64,000 bases of DNA from JBBRVW01 sp963784645 (GTDB lineage: Bacteria > Actinomycetota > Actinomycetes > JACCUZ01), in contig CAWARY010000015.1 in NCBI GenBank assembly GCA_963784645.1, positions 638,947 to 702,946 on the forward strand, given 5' to 3'. The stretch's first letter is position 1; every line of letters begins with the position of its first letter. The position numbers were made by a program, and so were the translations under genes. Below the pieces are notes generated by a model. The model worked only from the letters and a program-made list of their open reading frames with translations. It did not search any database and was not told the DNA's origin. Below, piece by piece: positions 15,725 to 24,115 of this stretch.

Positions 15725-16780
15725 CTAGACGGCGACGACGTCGGTGACCGGCATCGACGAGTCGGCCGGCAGGTCGAGCGACGACGCCGTGACGCCACGA
15801 GCCATGAGGGCGGACCCGAGCGCAGCCACCATCGCGCCGTTGTCGGTGCACAGCCCGGGTCGCGGCACGCGCAGCGTGACACCGGCGGAGTCGCATCGTT
15901 CCTGCGCGAGCGCGCGCAACCGGGAGTTGGCCGCGACCCCGCCGCCCACCAGCAGGGTGTCGACGCCCTGCTCGGTGCAGGCGAGCACCGCCTTGCGGGT
16001 GAGGACGTCGACGACCGCCTCCTGGAAGGCCGCAGCCACGTCGGCCACCGGTACCGGTTCGCCGGCGCGCTGACGAGCCTCGACCCACCGTGCGACCGCG
16101 GTCTTGAGGCCGGAGAACGAGAAGTCGTAGCGGTGCTCTGCCATGTCGCGGGACCCGGTGAGACCGCGGGGGAACGCGACGTATGCCGGGTCGCCGGTCC
16201 TCGCCTCGCGGTCGACGTGCGGCCCGCCGGGGAACGGCAGCCCGAGCACCCGCGCGACCTTGTCGAACGCCTCCCCCGCCGCGTCGTCGAGGGTGGCACC
16301 GAGGGGGACGACGCCGGACGTGACGTCGTGGACGAGGAGCAGCGACGAGTGACCGCCGGACACCAGCAGCGCGATGCACGGCTCCGGCAGCGGCCCGTGC
16401 TCCAGCTGGTCGACGGCCACGTGCGCCGCGAGGTGGTTGACGCCGTACAGCGGCTTGTCCAGGCCGATCGCCAGTGCCTTGGCCGCAGCGACGCCGACGA
16501 GCAGCGCGCCGGTCAGTCCAGGACCGCTGGTGACGGCGATCGCGTCGACGTCGGACAGCTCGATCCCGGCGGTCTCGCAGGCCCGCTGCACCGTGGGCAC
16601 CATCGCCTCGAGGTGCGCGCGGCTGGCGACCTCTGGAACCACACCGCCGAACCTTGCGTGCTCGTCGACGCTGCTCGCGACCGAGTCCGCGAGCAGCGTG
16701 CGCCCGCGCACGAGACCGACCCCGGTCTCGTCGCAGGAGGTCTCGATGCCGAGGACGAGCGGCTCGTCCGACCTTGGCAT
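15725..16780 (-). CDS. tsaD: tRNA N6-threonylcarbamoyladenosine transferase TsaD
   Basis: TsaD transfers the threonylcarbamoyl group to A37 of ANN-decoding tRNAs, working with TsaB and TsaE. The ATG at 16780 gives 351 residues starting LVLGIETSCDETGVGLV. The metal-binding motif HLAAHVAVDQ is present, as are the ASKH-fold segments LLVSGGHSSLLLV and GGGVAANSRLRALA. The start lies 2 bp after the stop of the ATP-grasp gene. TsaB is two genes upstream in the same unit, while tsaE is 9 kb away beyond an accessory island. Confidence 0.97.
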   Translation of the reverse strand: MPRSDEPLVLGIETSCDETGVGLVRGRTLLADSVASSVDEHARFGGVVPEVASRAHLEAMVPTVQRACETAGIELSDVDAIAVTSGPGLTGALLVGVAAAKALAIGLDKPLYGVNHLAAHVAVDQLEHGPLPEPCIALLVSGGHSSLLLVHDVTSGVVPLGATLDDAAGEAFDKVARVLGLPFPGGPHVDREARTGDPAYVAFPRGLTGSRDMAEHRYDFSFSGLKTAVARWVEARQRAGEPVPVADVAAAFQEAVVDVLTRKAVLACTEQGVDTLLVGGGVAANSRLRALAQERCDSAGVTLRVPRPGLCTDNGAMVAALGSALMARGVTASSLDLPADSSMPVTDVVAV

Positions 16781-16782
16781 CG

Positions 16783-17694
16783 TCAGGCGTCCGGCGTGCC
16801 CGGGACCGCGGCCCGGACCGCGGCCGCGAACCGCGCAGCGGAGGCAGTCCCCCCGGACCCGTCGTGGATCAGGAACATCGACGGCTCGGCCAGCTCGAGC
16901 TCGAGCAGCACCGGCTCGCCGTCCGCGCCGGGCACGAGGTCGACCCGCGCGTAGACCAGCTGGTCCCGCGATGCCGGCGCGAGGGCGGCCAGGGCGTCGA
17001 GGATCTGCTCGGCCGCCGCGCGCTCGGCCCCGGTGGGCTCGCGCGGCTCGATGGTCTCCTCCTTGTACGCCGCCGACACCAGCTCCATGGCCGGCGTGAG
17101 CAACGGTCCCTTGCGCACCGCGTGGCTGAGCTCGCCGCCGAAGAAGAACAGAGCGGTCTCGCCGTAGGTGTCGACCTGAGCGAGGTACGGCTGCACCATG
17201 ACCGTGCGCCCGGCGTCGAGCAGCTGCTGGGCATGGGCCACAGCTCGCTCGTCGTGGTCGCCGGCCAGGTAGCGGTTCGTGTCGCGGGACCCGGCCGAGA
17301 CCGCCGGCTTCACGACGTACTCCCCGATCTCCGGGACGACGAAGACGTCGCCGGGGTCGAGCCAGTCGGTCGGGACGACGGGGAGGCCGGCGTCCTTCAA
17401 CGTGCGCAGGTAGGTCTTCGTGGTGTTCCACTCGAGGACGTCGGCGGAGTTGGCCAGCTTCGTGACCGTCTCGACCCGGCGGGCCCAGTCGAGGAACTCG
17501 GCGTGCCGTCCCTGGTAGTCCCAGGTGGAGCGGACCACCACGAGGTCGTACGACGACCAGTCCACGCCGTCGTCGGTCCACACGGCCGGTCCGGCGTCGA
17601 AACCCTCGGCGGCGAGGGCCGCCAGCAGGACCGCCGCGTCCTCGTCGAGGTCCGGGAACTCGGCAGAGGTGGCCAGGGCGATGCGCGTCGTCAC
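16783..17694 (-). CDS. ATP-grasp domain protein of unknown substrate
   Basis: This 303-residue protein resembles the RimK/glutathione-synthetase-like ATP-grasp family. It opens TRIALATSAEFPDLDEDA and has the pre-ATP-grasp motif YDLVVVRSTWDYQGRHAEFLDWA; the ATP-binding part includes YVVKPAVSAGSRDTNRY and the metal-binding end YARVDLVPGADGEPVLLELELAEPSMFL. Such enzymes join a carboxylate to an amine or similar with ATP; the substrate cannot be deduced. It sits inside the rimI-tsaD run with small gaps and is not one of the four Tsa proteins. The GTG at 17694 was chosen because the longer frame overlaps rimI. Confidence 0.85.
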   Translation of the reverse strand: MTTRIALATSAEFPDLDEDAAVLLAALAAEGFDAGPAVWTDDGVDWSSYDLVVVRSTWDYQGRHAEFLDWARRVETVTKLANSADVLEWNTTKTYLRTLKDAGLPVVPTDWLDPGDVFVVPEIGEYVVKPAVSAGSRDTNRYLAGDHDERAVAHAQQLLDAGRTVMVQPYLAQVDTYGETALFFFGGELSHAVRKGPLLTPAMELVSAAYKEETIEPREPTGAERAAAEQILDALAALAPASRDQLVYARVDLVPGADGEPVLLELELAEPSMFLIHDGSGGTASAARFAAAVRAAVPGTPDA

Positions 17695-17705
17695 GGCAGC
17701 CGAGC

Positions 17706-18191
17706 CTAGAGGGTGTGAACAGCGTCGCCGCTGGTGGCGTGGTGCAGCCGCAGGCGGAGGACGAGCGCGTCGGTGCCACCCGGCTGGTAGTAGCCGCGAC
17801 GGATGCCGATGCGCTCGAATCCGGCCCGGGCGTAGAGCGCGTGCGCGGGCTCGTTGTCGGCGCGTACCTCGAGCAGCACCTCGGTGACTCCGCGACGCCG
17901 CGCCTCCGAGAGCAGCTCGTCGAGCAGCAGCCGGCCGAGACCCTGCCCCTGCGCGGCAGGCGCCACGGCCAGCGTCTGCACGTCCGCCTGGTGACCGATG
18001 ACCGCGAGCCCGGCGTAGCCGACCAGTGCGCCGTCGTCGTCGGCGACGACGACGTAGTGCCGGGTCTCCGGGACGTGCGCGAGCTCGGACCAGAACGTCT
18101 CGACCGACCACGCGTCCGGGAACAGCTCTCCCTCGAGCAGGTGCGCGGCCTCGACGTCCCACCAGCGGAACCGGCGCAGGACAGCGGTCAC
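17706..18191 (-). CDS. rimI: Ribosomal protein uS18 N-alanyl acetyltransferase RimI
   Basis: RimI is a GNAT acetyltransferase that acetylates the N-terminus of ribosomal protein S18 and sometimes other proteins. The 161-residue sequence has the GNAT core: VQTLAVAPAAQGQGLGRLLLDELL (acetyl-CoA loop QGQGLG) and LLEVRADNEPAHALYARAGFERIGIRRGYY. It follows tsaB by about 13 bp, the order seen in many bacteria. The GTG at 18191 is used; an in-frame GTG at 18197 is equally possible. Confidence 0.92.
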   Translation of the reverse strand: MTAVLRRFRWWDVEAAHLLEGELFPDAWSVETFWSELAHVPETRHYVVVADDDGALVGYAGLAVIGHQADVQTLAVAPAAQGQGLGRLLLDELLSEARRRGVTEVLLEVRADNEPAHALYARAGFERIGIRRGYYQPGGTDALVLRLRLHHATSGDAVHTL

Positions 18192-18204
18192 GCCCACCGC
18201 CGCG

Positions 18205-18843
18205 TCACAGCACCGACTTGCGCGCGCCCGGCTCCACGGCGTCCGGTCGACGCAGGTACAGCGGGTCGGGGGTGGTCGTGGGGAGACCACGGGCGACCCA
18301 GCGCGCGAGGTCGGCGGCCGTCGGGTGCTCCGGACCCCGGTGCCCGGGGAACGACTCGGCGTACAGCGCGGCGCCGGCACCGACCGAGGGACCGTCCCAG
18401 GCGGCGACCGCAGGGGCCGCGACGTGCGGCCCGTCGGTGCGACGCGGACCGGCCTCGTCCGCGACGTACTCCGCCCAGTGCACTTCCTTGCGCCGTGCGT
18501 CGGTGACGACCCGGAACACGGCGCCGGTGCCGACCTCGGCGCCGAGGGCGAGCACGTCGAGGGTGCAGACGCCGAGGACGGGGATCTTGAGCACGGCACC
18601 GAGGGTGCGGGCCGTGACCAGGCCGACCCGCAGGCCCGTGAACGGCCCTGGCCCGACACCCACACCGATCACGGTGAGCGCCGTGCGGTCGACGCCGGCC
18701 TCCGCGAGCACCGCGGCGATCGCGGGTGCCAGCAGCTCCCCGTGCCGGCGGGCGTCGACCGTCGTGCGCTCGGCGAGAACCCGCCCACCGTCGGCGACGG
18801 CGACCGTGACCGCGGGCGTGGCGGTGTCCAGGGCGAGCAGCAC
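18205..18843 (-). CDS. tsaB: tRNA threonylcarbamoyladenosine biosynthesis protein TsaB
   Basis: TsaB is the inactive ASKH-fold partner that stabilises and activates TsaD in t6A synthesis. The 212-residue protein starts LLALDTATPAVTVAVADG and has the family segment GVGVGPGPFTGLRVGLVTARTL. It begins 9 bp after the P-loop kinase gene and is followed directly by rimI, so it is mid-operon. Confidence 0.95.
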   Translation of the reverse strand: MLLALDTATPAVTVAVADGGRVLAERTTVDARRHGELLAPAIAAVLAEAGVDRTALTVIGVGVGPGPFTGLRVGLVTARTLGAVLKIPVLGVCTLDVLALGAEVGTGAVFRVVTDARRKEVHWAEYVADEAGPRRTDGPHVAAPAVAAWDGPSVGAGAALYAESFPGHRGPEHPTAADLARWVARGLPTTTPDPLYLRRPDAVEPGARKSVL

Positions 18844-18852
18844 GTCCGAAGG

Positions 18853-19383
18853 CTAACCAGCGGCGGTGGCGCGGATCTGCGCGACCACCGCGCCGACGTC
18901 GGCCGGACCGTTCGTGTCGACCTCGACCACCGGCCAGCCACCCGCGACCGGCCGGCTGACCTCGTCGTTCGCCAGCTCGGCCACCGTGCGCAACGTGTCG
19001 AAGTGCCCCGGGGCCCGGATGGCTGCCCGGTTGCGGTACCGCTGCTCGGCCACTGCCGGGTCGCAGCGGCAGAAGACCTCGACGACTTCGCCCGGCAGCG
19101 CCTGTAGCTCCGGGATCGCGTAGGTCCGGTGCCAGGCGCTCTCGAGCACGGCCCCCGTGGCGGCGCAGGCGCGGGCCACGGCCAGCAGCGCGACGATCGA
19201 CGCCCTCCCGAGTCGCCGCGACGTCTCGACGTCGGGCACCTCGAGGTGTGCCGTCAGCGCCTCCTTGATGGTGTCCTTCGCGACAAGTGGCAGCTGGAGC
19301 TCGACGGCCAGCAGCCCGGCGAGCGTCGTCTTGCCGCTGCCGGGTGGCCCGGAGACGACGACGTACACCGGTGCGCGGGCCAC
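18853..19383 (-). CDS. Small P-loop kinase-like ATPase
   Basis: This 176-residue protein starts at the GTG at 19383 (VYVVVSGPPGSGKTT follows at once), with GAGGA upstream. The Walker A motif GPPGSGKTT lies at residues 9-17 and a LID-like region contains CRCDPAVAEQRYRNR, so it resembles adenylate- or zeta-type small-molecule kinases. The substrate is not known. It occupies the place directly upstream of tsaB where tsaE usually lies, but it is not TsaE, which is present at 25800. The 9-bp gap to tsaB suggests cotranscription. Confidence 0.8.
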   Translation of the reverse strand: MARAPVYVVVSGPPGSGKTTLAGLLAVELQLPLVAKDTIKEALTAHLEVPDVETSRRLGRASIVALLAVARACAATGAVLESAWHRTYAIPELQALPGEVVEVFCRCDPAVAEQRYRNRAAIRAPGHFDTLRTVAELANDEVSRPVAGGWPVVEVDTNGPADVGAVVAQIRATAAG

Positions 19384-19521
19384 TCGCTCATCCTCGCTCG
19401 CCCGAGCCCGGGAGGTCGAGGAGGGAGGAACTGGGATGACCACGAGCATCCCGATGCCTGAAGCGGTCCCCCACACTGGGCTGTGGATGCAGAAACCCCT
19501 TTCCCCATAACGGTTTCCGGC

Positions 19522-19550
19522 TTCCCACAGGTGGTCCGCGATGGTAGGAT
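19522..19550 (+). promoter_or_regulatory. Promoter of the HNH/DUF222 gene, probably leaderless
   Basis: TTCCCA (19522-19527) and TAGGAT (19545-19550) are 17 bp apart. Transcription would start about 7 bp after the -10, which is the A of the ATG at 19557. No ribosome-binding site precedes that ATG, consistent with a leaderless message. Confidence 0.6.
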
Positions 19551-19566
19551 TCGAACATGTGTTCGA
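19551..19566. promoter_or_regulatory. SOS box (LexA operator) over the HNH gene start codon
   Basis: TCGAAC-ATGT-GTTCGA is a perfect 16-bp palindrome identical to the mycobacterial-type LexA consensus TCGAAC-N4-GTTCGA. It starts one base after the -10 hexamer and contains the start codon in its centre, so LexA would block initiation until DNA damage. Confidence 0.88.
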
Positions 19567-20885
19567 CAGTGCAGGACGCGCCGGGAGCCACCCCGGTCGC
19601 GGCTGCGCTGACCGACCCTCGTCCCGTGTGGCAGCTGACCGACGACGAGGTCGAGACGGCGCTGGTCGATCTCGAGCGCACCGAAGCGCGACTGGTCGCG
19701 GTCCGCGCTGCGCTGGTCCACGAGGCCGACCTGCGTGGCCTCAAGCAGCGCACCCAGGCGCTGAGCGTCGAGGGCTGGCTGCGGGACCGGTTCCGGCTCT
19801 CCACCCCGGAGGCGAAGCGGCGCACCGCCACCGCAGCGCTGCTCCTCGGCCAGCCCGAGGTGCACGACGCGCTCGCCGGTGGTCACCTGACGCCGGAGCA
19901 GGCTTCGGTGGTCGCCACCGCCCTCGACTCCGTCGACGCCCTCGAGCAGGTCGACCCGCGGAACCGACAGGCGGCAACAGACTTCCTGATCCACCAGACC
20001 ACGGCGCTGGCGCCGCGTGCCCTGACCATCGCCGCGACCGCGCTGGTCGAGCAGCTCACCCGCAGCCCCTCCGTCGACGACCCCGCTGACGAGGAGGCCG
20101 TTGCGCGCGAGCTCGCCGCCGCCGAGGCCGCTGCCCAGCTCGCCGACACCAACAGCCTGACGATCAGGCGCCACCCGGACGGGTCGGTGACCGGCCGGTT
20201 CAGCGTGCGACCCACCGACGTCGCCGTGCTCACCCCGTGGCTGAAGCAGGCCGACGTGCCGCACCCCGGCACCGACGGGTTCGACGACACCCGCCCCCGC
20301 GAGCAACGCCGCGGCGACCACCTGGTCACCACCCTGCGCGAGGCCCTCACCCCGTCCGACGAAGCACCCGGGGCGAGGGTGCACGTGCACGTCAACGTCA
20401 CCACCACCCTGCAGGCCCTGCAGGCGGCCGTCGCAGGCGCGGGGCTGCTGCACACCGGTGGCACCCTGTCGGCCGCCGAGCTGCGCCGACTGTCGTGCGA
20501 CGCCGGCATCACCCCGATCGTGCTCGGTGGGCCCTCGGAGATCCTCGACCTCGGCCGTACCCGCCGCACCTTCTCCCTGGGCCAGCGCCGCGCCCTGGAC
20601 ACCCGCGACCGAGGGTGCATCGCCCCCGGCTGCGACCGGGCGCCCGCCGACTGCGACGGCCATCACCAGACCGAGTGGGCAACCGGCGGTGCCACCGACC
20701 TGGCCAACGCCGCCCTGCTCTGCCCGTACCACCACCAACAGGTCCACCGGCAAGGCTGGCAGGTCACCCTTGCTGCCAACGGCTACCCCCAGCTCATCCC
20801 GCCGCCGACGATCGACCCTCACCGACGACCGCGCCAGCACCACCGTTACCGGCTCACCCTGCTCACCGGTCGACGGCGAGACTGA
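19557..20885 (+). CDS. DUF222 / HNH endonuclease domain protein (13E12-type)
   Basis: This 442-residue protein belongs to the actinobacterial family with an N-terminal helical DUF222 domain (about 20-300) and a C-terminal HNH nuclease domain. The latter shows the zinc and catalytic pattern RDRGCIAPGCDRAPADCDGHH, then a Leu-Cys-Pro-Tyr-His-His stretch ending HQQVH. Its target is unknown; relatives are the 13E12 repeat proteins of M. tuberculosis, several of which are under LexA control. The ATG at 19557 lies in the middle of an SOS box and just after a promoter, so DNA-damage induction is likely. It opens the accessory island on the plus strand, opposite to its neighbours. Confidence 0.9.
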   Translation: MCSTVQDAPGATPVAAALTDPRPVWQLTDDEVETALVDLERTEARLVAVRAALVHEADLRGLKQRTQALSVEGWLRDRFRLSTPEAKRRTATAALLLGQPEVHDALAGGHLTPEQASVVATALDSVDALEQVDPRNRQAATDFLIHQTTALAPRALTIAATALVEQLTRSPSVDDPADEEAVARELAAAEAAAQLADTNSLTIRRHPDGSVTGRFSVRPTDVAVLTPWLKQADVPHPGTDGFDDTRPREQRRGDHLVTTLREALTPSDEAPGARVHVHVNVTTTLQALQAAVAGAGLLHTGGTLSAAELRRLSCDAGITPIVLGGPSEILDLGRTRRTFSLGQRRALDTRDRGCIAPGCDRAPADCDGHHQTEWATGGATDLANAALLCPYHHQQVHRQGWQVTLAANGYPQLIPPPTIDPHRRPRQHHRYRLTLLTGRRRD

Positions 20886-21098
20886 CCCCGCCGCGCGTCG
20901 ATCACCTCCGCACACGCGCCACCGGCCCTGCGCACGCTAGCCATGCGGCAGCACCGAGCGGTCGGCCTCCGCGATGCCAACCACCCCGACCCGTCAGATC
21001 CGGCGCCAGGTGGGTGATGCTGGACGAGAACGAGTGCCACGGCGACACGCAGGAGTGTCGTCGGCTGCGGCCTGACCCCGATCACCTATCGTCGCTCG

Positions 21099-22142
21099 GT
21101 GGTCGCTCTGCTTGTCGCCGGCGGGATGTCGTTCGTCCTCACCTTGCTGCTGACCCCGTTCCTGATCAGGCTGCTGCGCCGGAGCGGTGTCGGCCAGCCC
21201 ATCCACGACGAGATGCACCACCACACCCAGAAGGCCGGCACCCCGACCATGGGGGGCGCCGTGGTCCCGTTGTCGCTCGTCACCGTCTTCCCCGTCGCGC
21301 TGGCCGTCTCGGGTCACCCCCCGAGCCGAGTCGGCGTCGCCGCGGTGCTGGCCGTCGTGGCCATGGGCGCCGTCGGCCTGCTCGACGACGGGATGAAGGT
21401 GTTCCGGGAGCGGAACCTTGGCCTGCGGGAGCTGCAGAAGACGGTCCTGCAGACCCTGGTGAGCCTGGGGTACGCGCTGGCCGTCGTCACCTCGCCAGGG
21501 AGCTGCCGGCAGCTGGCGATCACGAACTGCGAGCACACCGCCCTGAGCCTGCCCAGCTGGCTGTACGTCCTCGTGCTCATGGCGATCTTCTGGGGCAGCA
21601 CGAACGCCGTGAACTTCACCGACGGCATCGAGGGGCTGCTCGCCGGCGCCGCGGCCGTGACCTTCCTCGTGCTCACCGGCATCGGCTTCTGGGTCTTCCG
21701 TCACCACAGCATCTACCTGGTGCCGCACGCTCTCGAGCTCACCTTGGTGGCTGCCTGCCTGGCAGGGTCGATGGGCGGCCTGCTGTGGTGGAACATCAAA
21801 CCGAAGACCATCTTCATGGGGGACACCGGATCCCTGGCCCTGGGCGCGGGCCTGGTCGTGGTCTGCTCCGGCCTCGGCCTCACCCTGCTCGTGCCCGTCA
21901 TCGGGTTCCTGTACGTCGGGGTCGGTGCCTCGAGCTTCCTGCAGCGGGTCTGGTTCAAGTGGACCCGCCGCCGAGGCACACCGCGGCGCCTGTTCCGCAT
22001 GGCGCCCATCCACCACCACTTCGAGCTGGTCGGCTGGAGCGAGTCGACCATCGTCGTCCGGTTCTGGATCGTGAACGCGATCGCGGCAGGCTTCGCCGTC
22101 CTGCTGTTCTACGGCGATGCGCTGAGACACCTCGCCACCTGA
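21099..22142 (+). CDS. MraY-like phospho-N-acetylmuramoyl-pentapeptide transferase paralogue
   Basis: This 347-residue membrane protein has about ten hydrophobic helices and the MraY signatures HHHTQKAGTPTMGG, GLLDDGMKV (the DDxxK metal site), NAVNFTDGIEGL, FMGDTGSLALG and MAPIHHHFE. MraY moves phospho-MurNAc-pentapeptide from UDP to undecaprenyl phosphate to make lipid I. The usual DGxDG is here DGIEG, an Asp-to-Glu change in a conserved loop. The gene is not in a division/cell-wall cluster, so it is probably a second copy, with a possible different glycan substrate (inference). The start is GTG at 21099 without a clear ribosome site. Confidence 0.85.
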   Translation: MVALLVAGGMSFVLTLLLTPFLIRLLRRSGVGQPIHDEMHHHTQKAGTPTMGGAVVPLSLVTVFPVALAVSGHPPSRVGVAAVLAVVAMGAVGLLDDGMKVFRERNLGLRELQKTVLQTLVSLGYALAVVTSPGSCRQLAITNCEHTALSLPSWLYVLVLMAIFWGSTNAVNFTDGIEGLLAGAAAVTFLVLTGIGFWVFRHHSIYLVPHALELTLVAACLAGSMGGLLWWNIKPKTIFMGDTGSLALGAGLVVVCSGLGLTLLVPVIGFLYVGVGASSFLQRVWFKWTRRRGTPRRLFRMAPIHHHFELVGWSESTIVVRFWIVNAIAAGFAVLLFYGDALRHLAT

Positions 22143-22283
22143 CGACGCGACGCGAGGTCCTCGCCCTGGGCCATCGATGGCCCAGCCTGTGCACTCCGCT
22201 CCGCTCGCCCACCGTCGGCGTGCGATGAGGGGTCGGAGCATGACCGGCTTGCGGCCGGCCGGTGGCGCCGGGAGGATCCGGCT

Positions 22284-22799
22284 ATGAACGAGACGCCCGC
22301 CACGGCGAGGCTGAGACGAGCCGTCCGGGCGGTCATCCTGGCCGATGATGACCGTGTCCTGCTCTGCCGCTTCAGCTCCCCGCATCCAGCGGTACCGACG
22401 GGCGCGACCGGAGTATGGGCGGCCCCCGGCGGCGGCATCGAGCCCGGTGAGCTGCCGCTGACGGCACTGCGCCGGGAGCTGCACGAGGAGACGGGGCTTG
22501 TCATCGACTTCGACCCGCCTCACGTCTGGCACCAGGAGGTCGCCGCCAGCCGTGCGCACGGCTACGACGGGGTGGTCAACGACTACTTCCTCGTCCGCAC
22601 CACGCGCTTTGATCCCCGCGGCGCGCTGTCCGATGACGACCTCGCTGCCGAGCACATCAGTGGGATGCGGTGGTGGCGGCACGCAGACATCGCCGGGTAC
22701 GGCGGAACCGACCTGTTCTCACCCCGTGACCTCACCACGCCGCTTGCGGCGCTGATCGCCGGTGACATCCCCGGCACGCCAGTGATGCTCGGCCTGTGA
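22284..22799 (+). CDS. NUDIX hydrolase
   Basis: This 171-residue cytoplasmic enzyme has a NUDIX box, GGGIEPGELPLTALRRELHEETGL, at about residues 51-75, with the Gly, Glu and REL-x-EE-x-G pattern intact. Such enzymes hydrolyse nucleoside diphosphates linked to another group; the substrate is not readable. GGGAGGATC lies before the ATG. It is on the plus strand within the accessory island, after the MraY-like gene. Confidence 0.9.
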   Translation: MNETPATARLRRAVRAVILADDDRVLLCRFSSPHPAVPTGATGVWAAPGGGIEPGELPLTALRRELHEETGLVIDFDPPHVWHQEVAASRAHGYDGVVNDYFLVRTTRFDPRGALSDDDLAAEHISGMRWWRHADIAGYGGTDLFSPRDLTTPLAALIAGDIPGTPVMLGL

Positions 22800-22864
22800 T
22801 GTTTCTGTGCAGGGGCAGGTTGCTGCGGGCCGTCGTGTGCACTGGCACACGACGTCGGCGACCC

Positions 22865-23470
22865 TCAGGACGTGGCCGTGGGCCTGGCCTTCTGCGGGTG
22901 CGGCGTCTCCTGCCGGGCGAGCATCGCCACGAACTCCGCAATCTTGCGCTCACGAGTCGCGGGACGCTTCACCGCACCGAGACGGTAGATCAGGGCGAAG
23001 CGGTTGGCCTTGGTGAGCACGTCGAACATCGCCTGGGCTGCCGAGTCAGCGGCGACGGCAGCGGCAAGGTCGGCGGGCACCTCGGCCTCGGACTGGGGGG
23101 CGTAGGCGACCTCCCAGCGGCCGTCCGCCTGTGCGGCCTCCACGGCGCGCCGGCCCGCTGGGAGCATCCGGCCCTCCGCCTCCAGCCGCGCGACGTTGGC
23201 GACGTTGCGCTGCGACCACGGGCTACGCAGCCGACGAGGAGTGAACCGGACCGACGACGCCTCGCTGTCACGAGCACGTCCCTGCCCATCGATCCAGCCG
23301 ACGCAGAGCGCCTCGTCGACGGCCTGCTGCCACGTCAGCGACGTGACCGTTCCGCCCTTCCTGGTCAGGGCGAGCCACACCCCCGGCGAGGTCTCGTGGT
23401 TGTCCAGCAGCCACGCGCGCAGGGCCTCGGCATCGGGGACGACGAGCTCCTCAAGCTCATCCGCGCGCAC
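22865..23470 (-). CDS. YdeI/OmpD-associated (OmdA) family protein
   Basis: This 201-residue protein has the layout of the YdeI family: an N-terminal part with LRAWLLDNHETSPGVWLALTRKG, the typical QQAVDEALCVGWIDGQGR and RFTPRRLRSPWSQRNVANVARL segments, and a C-terminal OmdA-type helical region ending AEFVAMLARQETPHP. Members are implicated in stress and antimicrobial-peptide resistance, but the biochemical role is not established. It has no signal peptide. It stands alone on the minus strand inside the island. Confidence 0.85.
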   Translation of the reverse strand: MRADELEELVVPDAEALRAWLLDNHETSPGVWLALTRKGGTVTSLTWQQAVDEALCVGWIDGQGRARDSEASSVRFTPRRLRSPWSQRNVANVARLEAEGRMLPAGRRAVEAAQADGRWEVAYAPQSEAEVPADLAAAVAADSAAQAMFDVLTKANRFALIYRLGAVKRPATRERKIAEFVAMLARQETPHPQKARPTATS

Positions 23471-23704
23471 GTTTCACCCTAACGTCTGGCCCACGTCATC
23501 GACGGCGCATCCACCCGACCGTGATGGAGGTCCCCCAGAAATGCCTGTACGTGCCGCGCGCGCCGAGTCCAGCCCCGCCAGCGCACCCGATGGGGACCGA
23601 TCGGTGATGCCGGCTCCCCGATCGCCGGGATCACGTGACACGGTTCGCACCAGCCAACACGGCGGAAACCGTGGTTCAGTCAGGGCACGAAAGAGGAGCC
23701 GTAG

Positions 23705-24091
23705 ATGCCGACATCGCTGCTGGCAGTCGTCGTGGACTGCCGTGAACCTCGCGCCCAGGCGGATTTCTGGGCGAAGGTCCTGGCTTCAACGGTCACTCAA
23801 CGCAACATCGACGAGTTCCTTGTCGGCGATCCGGCAGGCTCCGGTACCCCGCTGTACTTCATGAAGGTTCCCGAGCCGAAGGTCGCCAAGAACCGGTTGC
23901 ACCTGGACCTGATAGCCGAGGGGACTTTGGAGGACGAGGTGAGCCGCCTCAAGGGGCTGGGCGCAGAACTGGTTGAGGTGCGGCATGACCCGGAGTCGCT
24001 GGACAACCCGGACACGTGGGCGGTGCTGCAAGATCCGGAGGGAAACGAGTTCTGCGCAACCAGCTCAACAACGTTCACGGGCTGGGCCTAG
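23705..24091 (+). CDS. VOC (glyoxalase-like) superfamily protein
   Basis: This 128-residue protein has two beta-alpha-beta-beta-beta units of the vicinal oxygen chelate fold: LLAVVVDCREPRAQADFWAKVL at the start and RLHLDLIAEGTLEDEVSRLKGLGAEL, then VLQDPEGNEFC. A metal-binding pattern is suggested by His and Glu residues in HLDL and GNEF, but the substrate is unknown. AGAGGAG precedes the ATG. Its codon use is noticeably less GC-biased than that of flanking housekeeping genes, for example in 23760-23900, which suggests recent transfer. Confidence 0.85.
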   Translation: MPTSLLAVVVDCREPRAQADFWAKVLASTVTQRNIDEFLVGDPAGSGTPLYFMKVPEPKVAKNRLHLDLIAEGTLEDEVSRLKGLGAELVEVRHDPESLDNPDTWAVLQDPEGNEFCATSSTTFTGWA

Positions 24092-24115
24092 TGCCCCTCG
24101 AGGGAAGCCGAGGTG

